Notes: generated by a model from the letters alone, not told the origin. 64,000 nucleotides of DNA from Lentibacillus persicus (GCF_900112705.1 NZ_FOMR01000007.1:124001-188000), one strand, 5' to 3'; counted from the first letter of the stretch, positions 25,276 through 33,853 are shown. Made by a program: numbers and translations.

Positions 25276-25719
25276 ATGAATTTTAATACACCGAAAGGCA
25301 TGCCAAGTTTCATCGAGAAAGAACTGGAGATTATCGATGAAATGGTTAAGCCCAAACTGAAGAAGAGTTCGTTATATATGTTTATTTCAATTCCGTTATT
25401 AAGCATTTCCATTATCAATCTGTTTTTCATGCTTGTTATCACAGGCTATACCCAGGATATGCTGTTGGCGCTTGGAATTTATGCTCTGGTTGGCGCAATC
25501 GGTGCTGCCGTTTACAAGGAATCCAAGCATGTGAACAAAGAAATTCGTGATATTGGCCTCGACCATATCATTAAGCGGATTAAAAACAGCGAACATGTTA
25601 ATGATTACATGAAAGATAAGTATATTAATAACGTCAAAGCCAAACCAAGATTCAGCATGCAAACCTTTTTTAACTTCCTGACAGAAGAACATCAGCGGAA
25701 AAAAATGATGGAGAACTAA
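25276..25719 (+). CDS. DUF5392 family membrane protein
   Basis: Protein of 147 residues, function unknown. N-terminal helical part with MPSFIEKELEIIDEMVKPKL, two membrane helices (about 37-60 and 65-82), then a charged cytoplasmic tail with HIIKRIKNSEHVNDYM. This arrangement matches DUF5392 proteins of Bacillaceae. I start at 25276 because GAGGAGCGG precedes this ATG; an upstream ATG at 25225 has no RBS. A strong terminator follows. Confidence 0.75.
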   Translation: MNFNTPKGMPSFIEKELEIIDEMVKPKLKKSSLYMFISIPLLSISIINLFFMLVITGYTQDMLLALGIYALVGAIGAAVYKESKHVNKEIRDIGLDHIIKRIKNSEHVNDYMKDKYINNVKAKPRFSMQTFFNFLTEEHQRKKMMEN

Positions 25720-25728
25720 TAACTGAAC

Positions 25729-25764
25729 GAAGAACCTTTCATAACGGAGGGTTCTTCTTTTTTT
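25729..25764 (+). terminator. Terminator of the DUF5392 gene
   Basis: GAAGAACC and GGTTCTTC with extra pairing in the loop, followed by T7. Confidence 0.85.
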
Positions 25765-25830
25765 GAACCGAAAAATTTCTAATAGTGCCTATGAATTATT
25801 TGGCCATTTGTTTCATCTTATAATGAAAAG

Positions 25831-25893
25831 GCGATAAATCAGAAGCCAAGCTTCGGAGGCTGCTCCATTGTAGGTTTGGAGCAGCCTTTTTTT
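25831..25893 (+). ncRNA. Candidate small RNA (orphan promoter-terminator unit)
   Basis: TATAAT at 25819-25824 is followed after about 34 bp by GGCTGCTCCA-loop-TGGAGCAGCC and T7 (25858-25893), with no open reading frame between. A smaller stem GAAG-CCAAG-CTTC precedes the terminator. The -35 (TTATTT region) is weak. It lies between the DUF5392 terminator and the opuD promoter. It could be a 60-65 nt RNA or a terminator fragment. Confidence 0.35.
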
Positions 25894-25936
25894 ACTGTTA
25901 TGTCCCCTCTTTGCAATAGCTTGACTGAGATAACAG

Positions 25937-25964
25937 TTGTATTTCTTTATGAATTAAGTATAAT
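25937..25964 (+). promoter_or_regulatory. Likely promoter of the BCCT transporter gene
   Basis: TTGTAT (25937-25942) and TATAAT (25959-25964) with a 16-bp spacer, about 117 bp before the gene start. The untranslated leader shows no recognised riboswitch. Confidence 0.45.
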
Positions 25965-26080
25965 ACTAAAAGTGAAACTTCCTTAAGCGGGGTTTTGGCA
26001 CGGGGATAAACACAGCGTTTTCTTTAGAGTAGCATTTTTCTAATATGATACATAACAACAAAATTTCATCAGGAGGTTAC

Positions 26081-27571
26081 ATGAAAAGCGTATCGAGAGT
26101 TTTTTATATTACAATTGCTTTAGTTATCATAACCGTAATATTCGGGGCCGTTTTTCCGGTTCAATTTGAAGAATTAACCGAGAGCATTAAATCCTACGTT
26201 GCGACAACATTCGGCTGGTATTACATGCTCCTTATGTCCGCCCTCGTTATCGTAGCGATTTTCATTGCAATCAGCCCGCTTGGGAAAATTCGCCTTGGCA
26301 AAGATCATGACAGGCCTGACTTTTCAACGCCAACATGGGTTGCCATGCTGTTTTCGGCAGGAATGGGGATCGGGCTTGTATTTTATGGTGCAGCCGAGCC
26401 GCTCTTCCATTATATGTCTGACGCACCGACAGCAAACGAAGGTTCCGATCAGGCATTTAAAGAAGGCTTGGTTTATTCTTATTTCCACTGGGGTCTCCAT
26501 GTGTGGGCGATGTATGGCGTCACCGCTTTAGCGCTGGCCTTTTTCCAATTCCGCAAAGATGAGCCAGGTCTGATTTCAACAACATTGAAGCCGTTATTCG
26601 GTAAAAAGATGAATGGGCCGCTTGGCACATTGATTGACGTACTTGCTGTGTTTGCAACTGTATTTGGCGTAGCCACCTCGCTTGGCTTTGGTGCCGTGCA
26701 AATTAATGGCGGTCTGTCACATTTGTTCGGTTTTGAAGTTAGTTTCACATCGCAATTTATCATTGTCACCGTTGTAACGCTTTTGTTTTTGATTTCAGCA
26801 TGGTCAGGCTTGAGTAAAGGCATCAAATATTTGTCCAATACAAACATGGTGCTTTCCATTATCTTACTGATCGCTGTATTGATTATTGGTCCGACGTTGC
26901 TCATTTTTAACATGTTTACCGAAACATTCGGCATGTATATGCAAAATCTCATTGAGACAAGCTTCCGGACTTCACCGCTTGAAAGTGATAACCGAGGTTG
27001 GCTTGATGCATGGACCATTTTCTACTGGGCATGGTGGGTGTCATGGGCGCCGTTTGTCGGCATGTTTATCGCCCGCGTCTCCCGTGGACGTACTATTCGC
27101 CAATTTATGACCGGTGTGCTGATTTTACCAACCTTGCTTGTTGCCATCTGGTATGCGGCATTCGGCACAACAGCCGGCGACGTGCAAAACAACGGCACCG
27201 AACTGACACAACACGCGACAGAATTGGTACTGTTCAATATGTTTGATCAGCTTCCATTGTCACTTATTTTGTCGGTCGTCGCGATACTGCTCATTAGCTC
27301 ATTCTTTATTACGTCAGCTGACTCGGCTACCTTCGTTCTTGGCATGCAGTCCACACATGGTTCACTTGAGCCGGCAAACAAAGTCAAAATCGTATGGGGG
27401 ATCGCTCAATCATCAGTCGCGCTGATTCTGCTTTATGTTGGCGGCCTTCAAGCGATTCAGAATACCATCATCGTTGCAGCGCTCCCATTTTCGTTTGTAA
27501 TGATACTTATGATTATAGCACTGTTTAAAGCACTCAAGAAGGAAGCCAGAGAAATGACAGGTCGGGAATGA
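26081..27571 (+). CDS. opuD: BCCT family glycine betaine transporter (OpuD-like)
   Basis: Secondary sodium-coupled importer of betaine-type osmolytes, 496 residues and about twelve helices. SAGMGIGLVFYGAAEPLFHY contains the Gly-Met-Gly substrate/sodium segment, and WTIFYWAWWVSWAPFVGMF is the BCCT tryptophan box, followed by FIARVSRGRTIRQF. The start at 26081 (MKSVSRV) has AGGAGG; an in-frame ATG at 26045 lacks one. With the GbsR/GbsB/BetA genes at 39-49 kb this indicates osmoprotection by betaine. Choline or carnitine transport cannot be excluded by sequence alone. Confidence 0.88.
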   Translation: MKSVSRVFYITIALVIITVIFGAVFPVQFEELTESIKSYVATTFGWYYMLLMSALVIVAIFIAISPLGKIRLGKDHDRPDFSTPTWVAMLFSAGMGIGLVFYGAAEPLFHYMSDAPTANEGSDQAFKEGLVYSYFHWGLHVWAMYGVTALALAFFQFRKDEPGLISTTLKPLFGKKMNGPLGTLIDVLAVFATVFGVATSLGFGAVQINGGLSHLFGFEVSFTSQFIIVTVVTLLFLISAWSGLSKGIKYLSNTNMVLSIILLIAVLIIGPTLLIFNMFTETFGMYMQNLIETSFRTSPLESDNRGWLDAWTIFYWAWWVSWAPFVGMFIARVSRGRTIRQFMTGVLILPTLLVAIWYAAFGTTAGDVQNNGTELTQHATELVLFNMFDQLPLSLILSVVAILLISSFFITSADSATFVLGMQSTHGSLEPANKVKIVWGIAQSSVALILLYVGGLQAIQNTIIVAALPFSFVMILMIIALFKALKKEAREMTGRE

Positions 27572-27582
27572 AGTATAATTAA

Positions 27583-27627
27583 AAAAGCCAGCTGCCGCTG
27601 ATACATTCAGCAAGCAGACTGGCTTTA
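27583..27627. terminator. Bidirectional terminator between opuD and panE
   Basis: AAAGCCAG...CTGGCTTT with an inner CTGC-N-GCTG...CAGC-N-GCAG stem. A-rich and T-rich flanks suit both convergent genes. Confidence 0.85.
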
Positions 27628-27632
27628 TTATT

Positions 27633-28550
27633 TCATTCAGGCGTTTCAAACGGTTTAATAAGGCCAAGAACTGTTCGGAGAGACGGGACTTCCAAGCCTT
27701 TTTCTTCTGCCATCCTGACAGCTCCCCCTTGAATATGATCAACTTCCAGACGAAGACCCTTCCGGCGGTCTTTATGCATCGAAGAAGTCGCTTCGCTGTC
27801 CAATGACCGGGCATTTTGCAACGCCGCTTCAACATCATCATCCGAAATAACCGTGCCATAGTGTTTTGCGAGCGACTGGATTTCACGCATAATCATTTTA
27901 GCAATATGAAATGTTTCGCCGTGTTCCCGGACCGCTCCGATTGGCAGGTTGGCCGCTGTGGTCACACCTGACAGTGCAGAGATGAACATATATTTCTTCC
28001 AAAGTTCATACATCATGTCAGAGCTTTTTTTCGAAATGAAACCACTGTTTTTCGACATATGCTCAAGCTTCTCACAAATTGCTTCCTGCGAAGGATCGAG
28101 CGGTCCAAAATAAAGATGATGCATATTACCCGCCTGTTCTGCATGACCTTTATCATTCAGTGCAGCAAAAATATACGAAAGGCCGCCGAGCACCCGATCC
28201 TTACCAAATTTATTCTGTAAAATCTCAATGTGTTCAATTCCATTTAAAACCGGCAATATGTAAGCGCCTTTTTCCGTTAATGTTTGCAGCTGATTAAATG
28301 TTCCTTCAAGGTGAAAGCCTTTCACACCAACCAGTACGATATCCGGTGACTCAATTTTGTCCGGCTCCGTTGTGATATGAGGATTTTTCAATTCGTAATC
28401 TCCGTGCGTACTATTAATCTTTAACCCATTCGCTTCAATTTGAGCAGCTCTTTTTTCTCTTACCAGGAAGGATACCTCCGCACCTGATTCAAGCCAGCGA
28501 CCGCCAAAATAAACACCTAACGCGCCGGCGCCCAGTATTACAATATTCAC
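27633..28550 (-). CDS. panE: 2-dehydropantoate 2-reductase family protein (ApbA/PanE)
   Basis: NADPH-dependent reductase of 305 residues in the ketopantoate reductase family (pantothenate synthesis). The N-terminal Rossmann motif is ILGAGALGVYFG (about 4-15). The C-terminal helical domain contains WKKYMFISALSGVTTAANLP with the conserved Lys, and SMHKDRRKGLRLEVDHIQGG near the end. GTG start at 28550 after GGGAGAGG. Bacillaceae often carry several paralogues, so true pantothenate function is uncertain; no panBCD is nearby. Confidence 0.8.
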   Translation of the reverse strand: MNIVILGAGALGVYFGGRWLESGAEVSFLVREKRAAQIEANGLKINSTHGDYELKNPHITTEPDKIESPDIVLVGVKGFHLEGTFNQLQTLTEKGAYILPVLNGIEHIEILQNKFGKDRVLGGLSYIFAALNDKGHAEQAGNMHHLYFGPLDPSQEAICEKLEHMSKNSGFISKKSSDMMYELWKKYMFISALSGVTTAANLPIGAVREHGETFHIAKMIMREIQSLAKHYGTVISDDDVEAALQNARSLDSEATSSMHKDRRKGLRLEVDHIQGGAVRMAEEKGLEVPSLRTVLGLIKPFETPE

Positions 28551-28606
28551 AGACCTCTCCCCTTTCCAAATCAGTTATTAATTTTAAGAATAATCTTTAT
28601 TGCCAG

Positions 28607-28625
28607 TTTTGTCCACCTGACAAAA
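28607..28625. promoter_or_regulatory. Perfect dyad in the panE/aminotransferase divergent region
   Basis: TTTTGTC-CACCT-GACAAAA is a 7+7 bp palindrome located 17 bp before the -35 of the aminotransferase-serA operon and 57 bp before panE. It may be an operator; the binding protein is unknown. Confidence 0.45.
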
Positions 28626-28641
28626 TTAATTTTCGCAATAA

Positions 28642-28669
28642 TTGACAAAAACAACATTTTTGCTATGAT
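28642..28669 (+). promoter_or_regulatory. Sigma-A promoter of the aminotransferase-serA operon
   Basis: TTGACA (28642-28647) and TATGAT (28664-28669) with a 16-bp spacer. Confidence 0.65.
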
Positions 28670-28710
28670 AGATAAATCAAATAACGGAAGGTACAGGAAG
28701 GGGTCATACG

Positions 28711-29862
28711 ATGCTGGCAGATCAGCCTTTTTTGCGAATCCCGGGGCCAACGCCTGTCCCGCCCAGTGTTCAGCGTGCGATGAATCAGCCAATGATCGGA
28801 CACAGGGATCAGGAAACAAAAGATTTATTACATAGAATCAAACCCAAATTGAAACCTGTTTTTGGAACAGATCAAGACATATTAATGATAGCCGGCAGCG
28901 GTACGGGCGGTCTCGAGACGGCGGTCGTGAATGCCGTCAGACCCGGAGATGAGGTGCTTGTGATTGTCACAGGCGCTTTTGGTGATCGATTTGCTCAAAT
29001 CTGCACAGAATATGACATAACCATGCATCGCATTGATGTGGAATGGGGAGAAGCCGCAGAGCCGGAAACTGTTGAAACATACCTTAAACAACACCCTGAA
29101 ATCAAAGCCGTATTTGCAACATTTTGCGAAACGTCAACCGGTGTACTAAACCCTGTTTATGAATTATCCCAGGTTATCAAGCAGCAGTCGGATGCTTTAT
29201 TTATTGTCGATGGTGTATCCGCTATTGCCGGTGCTGAAATGAAAATGGACGACTGGGGAATCGATATTCTCGTTACAGGGTCACAGAAGGCAATGATGCT
29301 GCCGCCGGGACTGACCTTTGCAACCGTTAGTGAACGAGCTTGGGATGTTATCGAAAACAATAAACGCCCATCGTTTTATTTTGATTTAACGAAATACCGT
29401 GACCAGCTGGAAAATGATTCGACACCATTCACTCCGGCTATATCACTTTTATTCGGGCTGGAACAAGTCCTCAGTCTGATAGAAACAGAAGGACTTGGGG
29501 CGGTATACAACCGGCATTTGACTATGATGAACATGACAAGAGCGGCGTTTAAAGAACTAGGCATTCCCCTCCTGACGAGTGACAAGGCAGCTTCTCCTAC
29601 GGTCACAGCCATTGCACCGACTGACTTTGACCCGGAGGCACTGCGAAAAGTTCTCAAGAACGAATTTAATCTGACCGTTGCAGGAGGGCAAAAGCATTTA
29701 AAAGGCCAAATATTTCGCATCGGTCATATGGGCTACTGCTCTCCTGCTGACATGTTACAGACCATCGGCATCATCGAAGTAGCTTTGAATAAAATAGGCA
29801 AGCCTATCGAACTAGGAAGCGGCACACGTGCTGCTCAAGAAATTTTGCTAGGAGGTTCATAA
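28711..29862 (+). CDS. Class V aminotransferase (alanine-glyoxylate/serine-pyruvate type)
   Basis: PLP enzyme of 383 residues. RIPGPTPVPPSVQRAMNQPM with GHR at the N-terminus is the AGXT/serine-pyruvate aminotransferase opening, and LVTGSQKAMMLPPGL holds the PLP-binding Lys (about residue 193). FATFCETSTGVLNP fits the substrate/cofactor loop. It lies 1 bp before serA in one operon, so it probably supplies the transamination step to serine, or works with hydroxypyruvate, in place of SerC. ATG at 28711 after GGAAGGGG. Confidence 0.85.
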   Translation: MLADQPFLRIPGPTPVPPSVQRAMNQPMIGHRDQETKDLLHRIKPKLKPVFGTDQDILMIAGSGTGGLETAVVNAVRPGDEVLVIVTGAFGDRFAQICTEYDITMHRIDVEWGEAAEPETVETYLKQHPEIKAVFATFCETSTGVLNPVYELSQVIKQQSDALFIVDGVSAIAGAEMKMDDWGIDILVTGSQKAMMLPPGLTFATVSERAWDVIENNKRPSFYFDLTKYRDQLENDSTPFTPAISLLFGLEQVLSLIETEGLGAVYNRHLTMMNMTRAAFKELGIPLLTSDKAASPTVTAIAPTDFDPEALRKVLKNEFNLTVAGGQKHLKGQIFRIGHMGYCSPADMLQTIGIIEVALNKIGKPIELGSGTRAAQEILLGGS

Positions 29863-29863
29863 C

Positions 29864-31447
29864 GTGTTTCATATATTAGTAGCAGATCCTATCAGCGATG
29901 AAGGTCTTGACGTCCTTTATAACAGTGAGGATGTAAAGGTGGTTAAAGAAACCGGCTTAAAACCTGAAGAATTAGAAAGCCGGATTGGCGCGTACGATGG
30001 GCTTCTTGTGCGCAGCCAGACCAAAGTAACCCGGAGTGTCATCGAAAAAGCTGACAATTTAAGAATCATTGGACGCGCCGGCGTCGGTGTTGATAATATT
30101 GATCTTGAAGCAGCTACCGAAAATGGGATTATTGTCGTTAACGCACCAAATGGGAATACCAATTCAGCGGCCGAGCATACGATGGCCATGATGATGGCAC
30201 TTTCCCGCAAGATTCCGCAGGCCCATTCTGCCTTAAAAGAGCAAAAATGGGAGCGTTCGAAGTATGTCGGGTTTGAAGTCAAAAATAAAACACTCGGCAT
30301 CGTCGGTCTTGGCCGAATCGGCACTGAAGTGGCGTACAGAGCCAAAGGCCAGCGCATGAATGTTATCGCCTATGATCCGTTTTTGACCGAGGAAAAAGCG
30401 GATCAAATGGGCATTGATTATGGTGAATTTGAAGATGTCTTGCAGAAGGCGGACTACATTACGGTACACACTCCGCTGTTGAAGGATACACGGCATATGA
30501 TCAGCACCGGTGCCTTCAAGCAAATGAAAGACGGTGTGTTTATGATTAACTGTGCGCGCGGCGGTATTATTGATGAAGAGGCGCTTTATGATGCACTTGT
30601 TTCCGGAAAAGTTGCCAGTGCAGCCATTGACGTGCTTGAAGAGGAGCCTTTCCAGGATCATAAACTGCTGGAGCTGCCGCAAGTTGTAGCGACACCACAT
30701 TTAGGTGCGAGCACCATAGAAGCTCAGGAAAGTGTGGCGGTCGATGTCTGTCATGATGTGCTCAATCACCTGAGTGGTGACATGGTCAAAAATCCTGTTA
30801 ATCTGCCATCTGTTCCGAGTGACGTTCTCAGCCAAATCGAACCGTATTTCAATTTGGCCGAAAAACTCGGCATGTTCCTGATCCGGTTAACTGACGATGT
30901 ACCGGAAGAGGTCAATATTTATTATTCCGGAGAACTTTCGGATGTTGAAATTGCCCCAATCACCCGGAATGCTGTTAAAGGCTTGCTCGAACGGCACCTT
31001 GGCAGCCATGTGAATGATGTCAATGCACTTTATCTTGCTGAGAAAAAAGGCATCACAATTCATGAGAACAGGACATCAACAACGAAAGGCTTTACCAATT
31101 TAATGACGGTTGAGGTCAAAACCAAATCAGGCGTCCGCAGTGTTTCCGGAACACTTCTGAATGGGCTGGGGGCACGTCTCGTGCGTGTTGACCATTACAG
31201 TGTCGATGTTATGCCAGAGGGTCATATCGTCGTCATCCACCATAAGGACCTCCCTGGTGTTATTGGTAAAATGGGTAGCCTTTTGGCCGAACGCAATATC
31301 AATATTGCCACTATGCAAGTTGACCGTTCCGACATCGGCGGCAATGCTATCATGATTCTGACAATCGATAAATATGCCGAACAAGAAGAACTCGGTGCAT
31401 TAAAAGATTTGGAGGAAATAGAAGAAGTCACCGCGGTTGATTTGTAA
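29864..31447 (+). CDS. serA: D-3-phosphoglycerate dehydrogenase SerA
   Basis: First enzyme of serine synthesis (3-phosphoglycerate to phosphohydroxypyruvate), 527 residues. NAD motif GIVGLGRIGTEVA (about 145-157), catalytic Arg in NCARGGIIDEEAL, Glu in the following strand and His in TPHLGAST. A second alpha/beta domain and a C-terminal ACT domain (IVVIHHKDLPGVIGKMGSLL) suggest serine feedback control. GTG start at 29864 after AGGAGG. Operon with the class V aminotransferase; a HAD phosphatase gene that could complete the pathway is convergent downstream. Confidence 0.95.
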   Translation: MFHILVADPISDEGLDVLYNSEDVKVVKETGLKPEELESRIGAYDGLLVRSQTKVTRSVIEKADNLRIIGRAGVGVDNIDLEAATENGIIVVNAPNGNTNSAAEHTMAMMMALSRKIPQAHSALKEQKWERSKYVGFEVKNKTLGIVGLGRIGTEVAYRAKGQRMNVIAYDPFLTEEKADQMGIDYGEFEDVLQKADYITVHTPLLKDTRHMISTGAFKQMKDGVFMINCARGGIIDEEALYDALVSGKVASAAIDVLEEEPFQDHKLLELPQVVATPHLGASTIEAQESVAVDVCHDVLNHLSGDMVKNPVNLPSVPSDVLSQIEPYFNLAEKLGMFLIRLTDDVPEEVNIYYSGELSDVEIAPITRNAVKGLLERHLGSHVNDVNALYLAEKKGITIHENRTSTTKGFTNLMTVEVKTKSGVRSVSGTLLNGLGARLVRVDHYSVDVMPEGHIVVIHHKDLPGVIGKMGSLLAERNINIATMQVDRSDIGGNAIMILTIDKYAEQEELGALKDLEEIEEVTAVDL

Positions 31448-31520
31448 TACCGTCTATAAGGTGGAGCGTTCCTGGTTAAACTGGGGTTACTTCAAACGCT
31501 CCCGATCTATTCACTCATTC

Positions 31521-31547
31521 AAAAAGCGCTTGCTGCAAGCGCTTTTT
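31521..31547. terminator. Bidirectional terminator between serA and the HAD gene
   Basis: AAAAAGCGCTTGC and GCAAGCGCTTTTT are perfect inverted repeats serving convergent genes. A second, looser stem GGAGCGTT...AACGCTCC lies just upstream (about 31462-31503). Confidence 0.88.
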
Positions 31548-31553
31548 GTCATG

Positions 31554-32357
31554 TTACACTTCTTTTCCTTGAATAGTCGATTGGTTAATGATATCCAGTA
31601 CTTCCGACAAACGCGAGATTTCATATCCTGGTTTAACATCACCGGGATCATATTTTTCATGGTTGATCCAAACAGACTGAATCCCGGCTTTTGATGCGCC
31701 TAAAATATCCGAGCCTGGATTATCCCCCACCATCAGTACGTCGTCTTTTTCAACGTTCAGTAACTCCATCGCATGATCAAAAATCGACGGATCCGGTTTT
31801 CCTCTCCCAAATGCGCCTGAGATGACAATATGTTCGAAATAAGGCTTTAACTCAGACGTAATAGTCAACTTGGTCTGCTGCAGATCGGGTGAGCCGTTTG
31901 TAAGCATAAGCAGCCGGTATTTACCCTGAAGCTTATTAAGCACATCAAACGTTTCAGGGTAGATGTACTGATTTTTACCGCGTTCTGTCTTAAATGTCTC
32001 AGCAAGTTCAATGGCCAGCTGAGGATTATCCTCCCCCGCTTCCTTCAGTGAACGTGTCCAGGCTTTTTTCCGATATTCAGGCGCCATCTCGTTTAATTTT
32101 CGAAATGACTCCCCTTCATCATCAAATTCAGCCCACAGCCCTTCAAACGGACTAATGCCAATCATTTCCGCAAATTCATATGTATCATACGCAGCAAAAA
32201 GTTTTTGGGCATTCTCACGGATGCGCTCCTCAAGTTTTTCCGGATTGACATTTGCCTTCTCTTCGGCCAAACGACAAGTCTTTTTAAACGCTTCATCGAC
32301 ACTTTTTTCATCCCAAATCAACGTATCATCCAAATCAAACATAATTGCTTTAAGCAT
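31554..32357 (-). CDS. HAD family phosphatase (possible phosphoserine phosphatase)
   Basis: HAD-IA hydrolase of 267 residues. Motif I is FDLDDTLIWD (nucleophile Asp about residue 8), motif II MLTNGS, motif III the Lys of GRGKPDPSIF, and motif IV MVGDNPGSDI. A large helical cap lies between residues 20 and 120. In B. subtilis a similar-size HAD protein (YsaA) has been proposed to act in serine metabolism; placement next to serA supports phosphoserine phosphatase here, but the family is broad. ATG at 32357 after AAAGGGGA. Confidence 0.78.
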   Translation of the reverse strand: MLKAIMFDLDDTLIWDEKSVDEAFKKTCRLAEEKANVNPEKLEERIRENAQKLFAAYDTYEFAEMIGISPFEGLWAEFDDEGESFRKLNEMAPEYRKKAWTRSLKEAGEDNPQLAIELAETFKTERGKNQYIYPETFDVLNKLQGKYRLLMLTNGSPDLQQTKLTITSELKPYFEHIVISGAFGRGKPDPSIFDHAMELLNVEKDDVLMVGDNPGSDILGASKAGIQSVWINHEKYDPGDVKPGYEISRLSEVLDIINQSTIQGKEV

Positions 32358-32449
32358 AAACCTGTCCCCTTTTAAAATGATAGCTTCATATTATCATGTT
32401 CCAGGAAATAAAAGAAGCGGCATAAAATAAGTTATGCCACTTTAATTAA

Positions 32450-32551
32450 CTATCGTGTATATTGTTTGTTTTTTCGTTTGTTCAAAAACTTCCGCACCAT
32501 CGGGTAAATAACCGGTCCGTACTTAATCGCTCGTTTGATAAGCTTTTTCAC
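32450..32551 (-). CDS. Very small basic protein (33 aa)
   Basis: VKKLIKRAIKYGPVIYPMVR followed by a Lys/Arg-rich tail; 33 residues starting with GTG at 32551 and a good GGAGGCGATAGT RBS. Short Lys-rich proteins of this look recur in Bacillaceae without known function. Array D lies 58 bp upstream; an apparent N-terminal extension read through that array is an artefact. Confidence 0.55.
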   Translation of the reverse strand: MKKLIKRAIKYGPVIYPMVRKFLNKRKNKQYTR

Positions 32552-32609
32552 ACTATCGCCTCCGCTGGGATGATTGGTTCTATTATTCCTTTTTTGCGAT
32601 AGTTTAAAA

Positions 32610-32708
32610 CATCGCTGCAGTTTGAGGGATAATCCCTGTAAATTGACCGGCAATCGCTGCAGATTAATAAAGAATAGCTGTAAACTCAACAAAAACCGCT
32701 GTAATTTA
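32610..32708. repeat. 21-bp-period array D (degenerate AATCGCTGTAG motif)
   Basis: Five degenerate units (ATCGCTGCAG, AATCCCTGTAA, AATCGCTGCAG, AATAGCTGTAA, AACCGCTGTAA) step by exactly 21 bp; a sixth possible unit at 32596 is off phase. Unit 1 shares the spacer TTTGAGG with unit 4 of array C at 62.5 kb. The array ends at the stop codon (32710) of the gene at 32710-32859. Confidence 0.8.
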
Positions 32709-32709
32709 A

Positions 32710-32859
32710 TTAATTTTCATATTTAATCAAGGCGGCATAACTGCCAAAGCCGGCTGAAAGTTGAATATCAATAACGTTAGGATATTCGCGTGCAATAAAG
32801 TTGTTCACTTTCTTCTCAAGTCTGCTTGTACTCATGGCATCCAAAATTTTAACTTTCAC
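32710..32859 (-). CDS. Cse60-type sporulation protein
   Basis: Protein of 49 residues beginning MKVKILDAMSTSRLEKKVNN and ending SYAALIKYEN. The opening KVKILDA, the central VIDIQLSAG and the hydrophobic end match the small Cse60 family controlled by sigma-E in B. subtilis. GTG start at 32859 after GGAGGTGA. Its stop is 2 bp from array D. Function in sporulation is inferred from family. Confidence 0.65.
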   Translation of the reverse strand: MKVKILDAMSTSRLEKKVNNFIAREYPNVIDIQLSAGFGSYAALIKYEN

Positions 32860-32890
32860 GCTCGTTCACCTCCAATATGTTCATTTATCT

Positions 32891-33271
32891 TTATAAATTA
32901 ATGAAATAGGACCTCGTTTCCTTTATTTTTGCTTTTTTGCCTGCACTGCTGAAATTGTATATCTCACAAAAAGCAATACGTTTTCCATCTTTGTTAATGA
33001 CCGTACCATTTACAGCTCCAGTCTTCCCATGAGTTATGATGTTTGCTATGTGTAATTCCGCCGTATTGTTATTTTTCATTGAAGCGATCATGTCATTTTT
33101 TCCATCAATTGTTTTATCACCAACAATCTCCCAGACTGCATTATCAGCAAACATCCTATCAATGATGTCTGTGTCATTAGCAGCAAAAGCGATCGTCACT
33201 TGCTTTAAAATTTCTTTCTTAGGTGAATTACCGCAGTCTTCAGGGCATACAATCTTTATATCATTAGTCAT
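32891..33271 (-). CDS. SnoaL/NTF2-like domain protein
   Basis: Soluble protein of 126 residues with the NTF2-like cone fold pattern: ILKQVTIAFAANDTDIIDRM, then FADNAVWEIVGDKTIDGKND and a C-terminal strand pair. Many such proteins are uncharacterised. ATG at 33271 follows AGGAGGAGC. CPEDCGNSPKKE at the N-terminus has a Cys pair that could bind metal or be fortuitous. Confidence 0.72.
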   Translation of the reverse strand: MTNDIKIVCPEDCGNSPKKEILKQVTIAFAANDTDIIDRMFADNAVWEIVGDKTIDGKNDMIASMKNNNTAELHIANIITHGKTGAVNGTVINKDGKRIAFCEIYNFSSAGKKAKIKETRSYFINL

Positions 33272-33331
33272 AAAAATGCTCCTCCTAAATGATTTTAGCT
33301 GGATTGCCGTTCAGATTCAGCTGCACGTCAG

Positions 33332-33853
33332 TCAAATCACGTTCTGTCTCAAGGCATTAATATCCGGCCAGCCGTATGCTATTTCCTTCAAGGCCGCACT
33401 GCAAATAGTGATAACAGCTGAATCAACATATTCTCCGCCAAGATTCTCATAAAAATACGTGGCATCATTATCTTTCAGCACCCACACCAGCATTGAACGA
33501 AAACCGGCTTTTGTGAGCTCATCAACGATTGGTTTGACAAGCTTTTTGCCGATGCCTTTTCCCTGATACTCCTTTAAGATATAGATTGCATAAAGTTCCC
33601 CGTCATAATGATTGTACTTTCCTTCACGTTCTTTGCCGCCTGAAGAAAATCCAACAATCTTACCGTCGTGTTCTGCAACATAAACGATTCCTTCATACAC
33701 AATTTGCTTCCAGCGTTTTTTGCGCTCCTCGTAATTCAAACTATCCAGATAGTCATCAGGCACAATATTCTTATAAGTTGTCCGCCAGCTGTCAATGTGA
33801 ACTTTAGCAATACCGGCCGCATCGCCCTGGGTCGCTTTTCTGATGTTCATCAT
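33332..33853 (-). CDS. GNAT family N-acetyltransferase
   Basis: Acetyl-CoA-dependent transferase of 173 residues. IRKATQGDAAGIAKVHIDSW at the start and YILKEYQGKGIGKKLVKPIV (motif A, acetyl-CoA pyrophosphate loop Q/GxGxG/A) near residue 95 define the fold. DNDATYFYENLGGEYV is the usual C-terminal element. Start at 33853, with GGAGGGAGC upstream. Substrate unknown. Confidence 0.85.
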   Translation of the reverse strand: MMNIRKATQGDAAGIAKVHIDSWRTTYKNIVPDDYLDSLNYEERKKRWKQIVYEGIVYVAEHDGKIVGFSSGGKEREGKYNHYDGELYAIYILKEYQGKGIGKKLVKPIVDELTKAGFRSMLVWVLKDNDATYFYENLGGEYVDSAVITICSAALKEIAYGWPDINALRQNVI

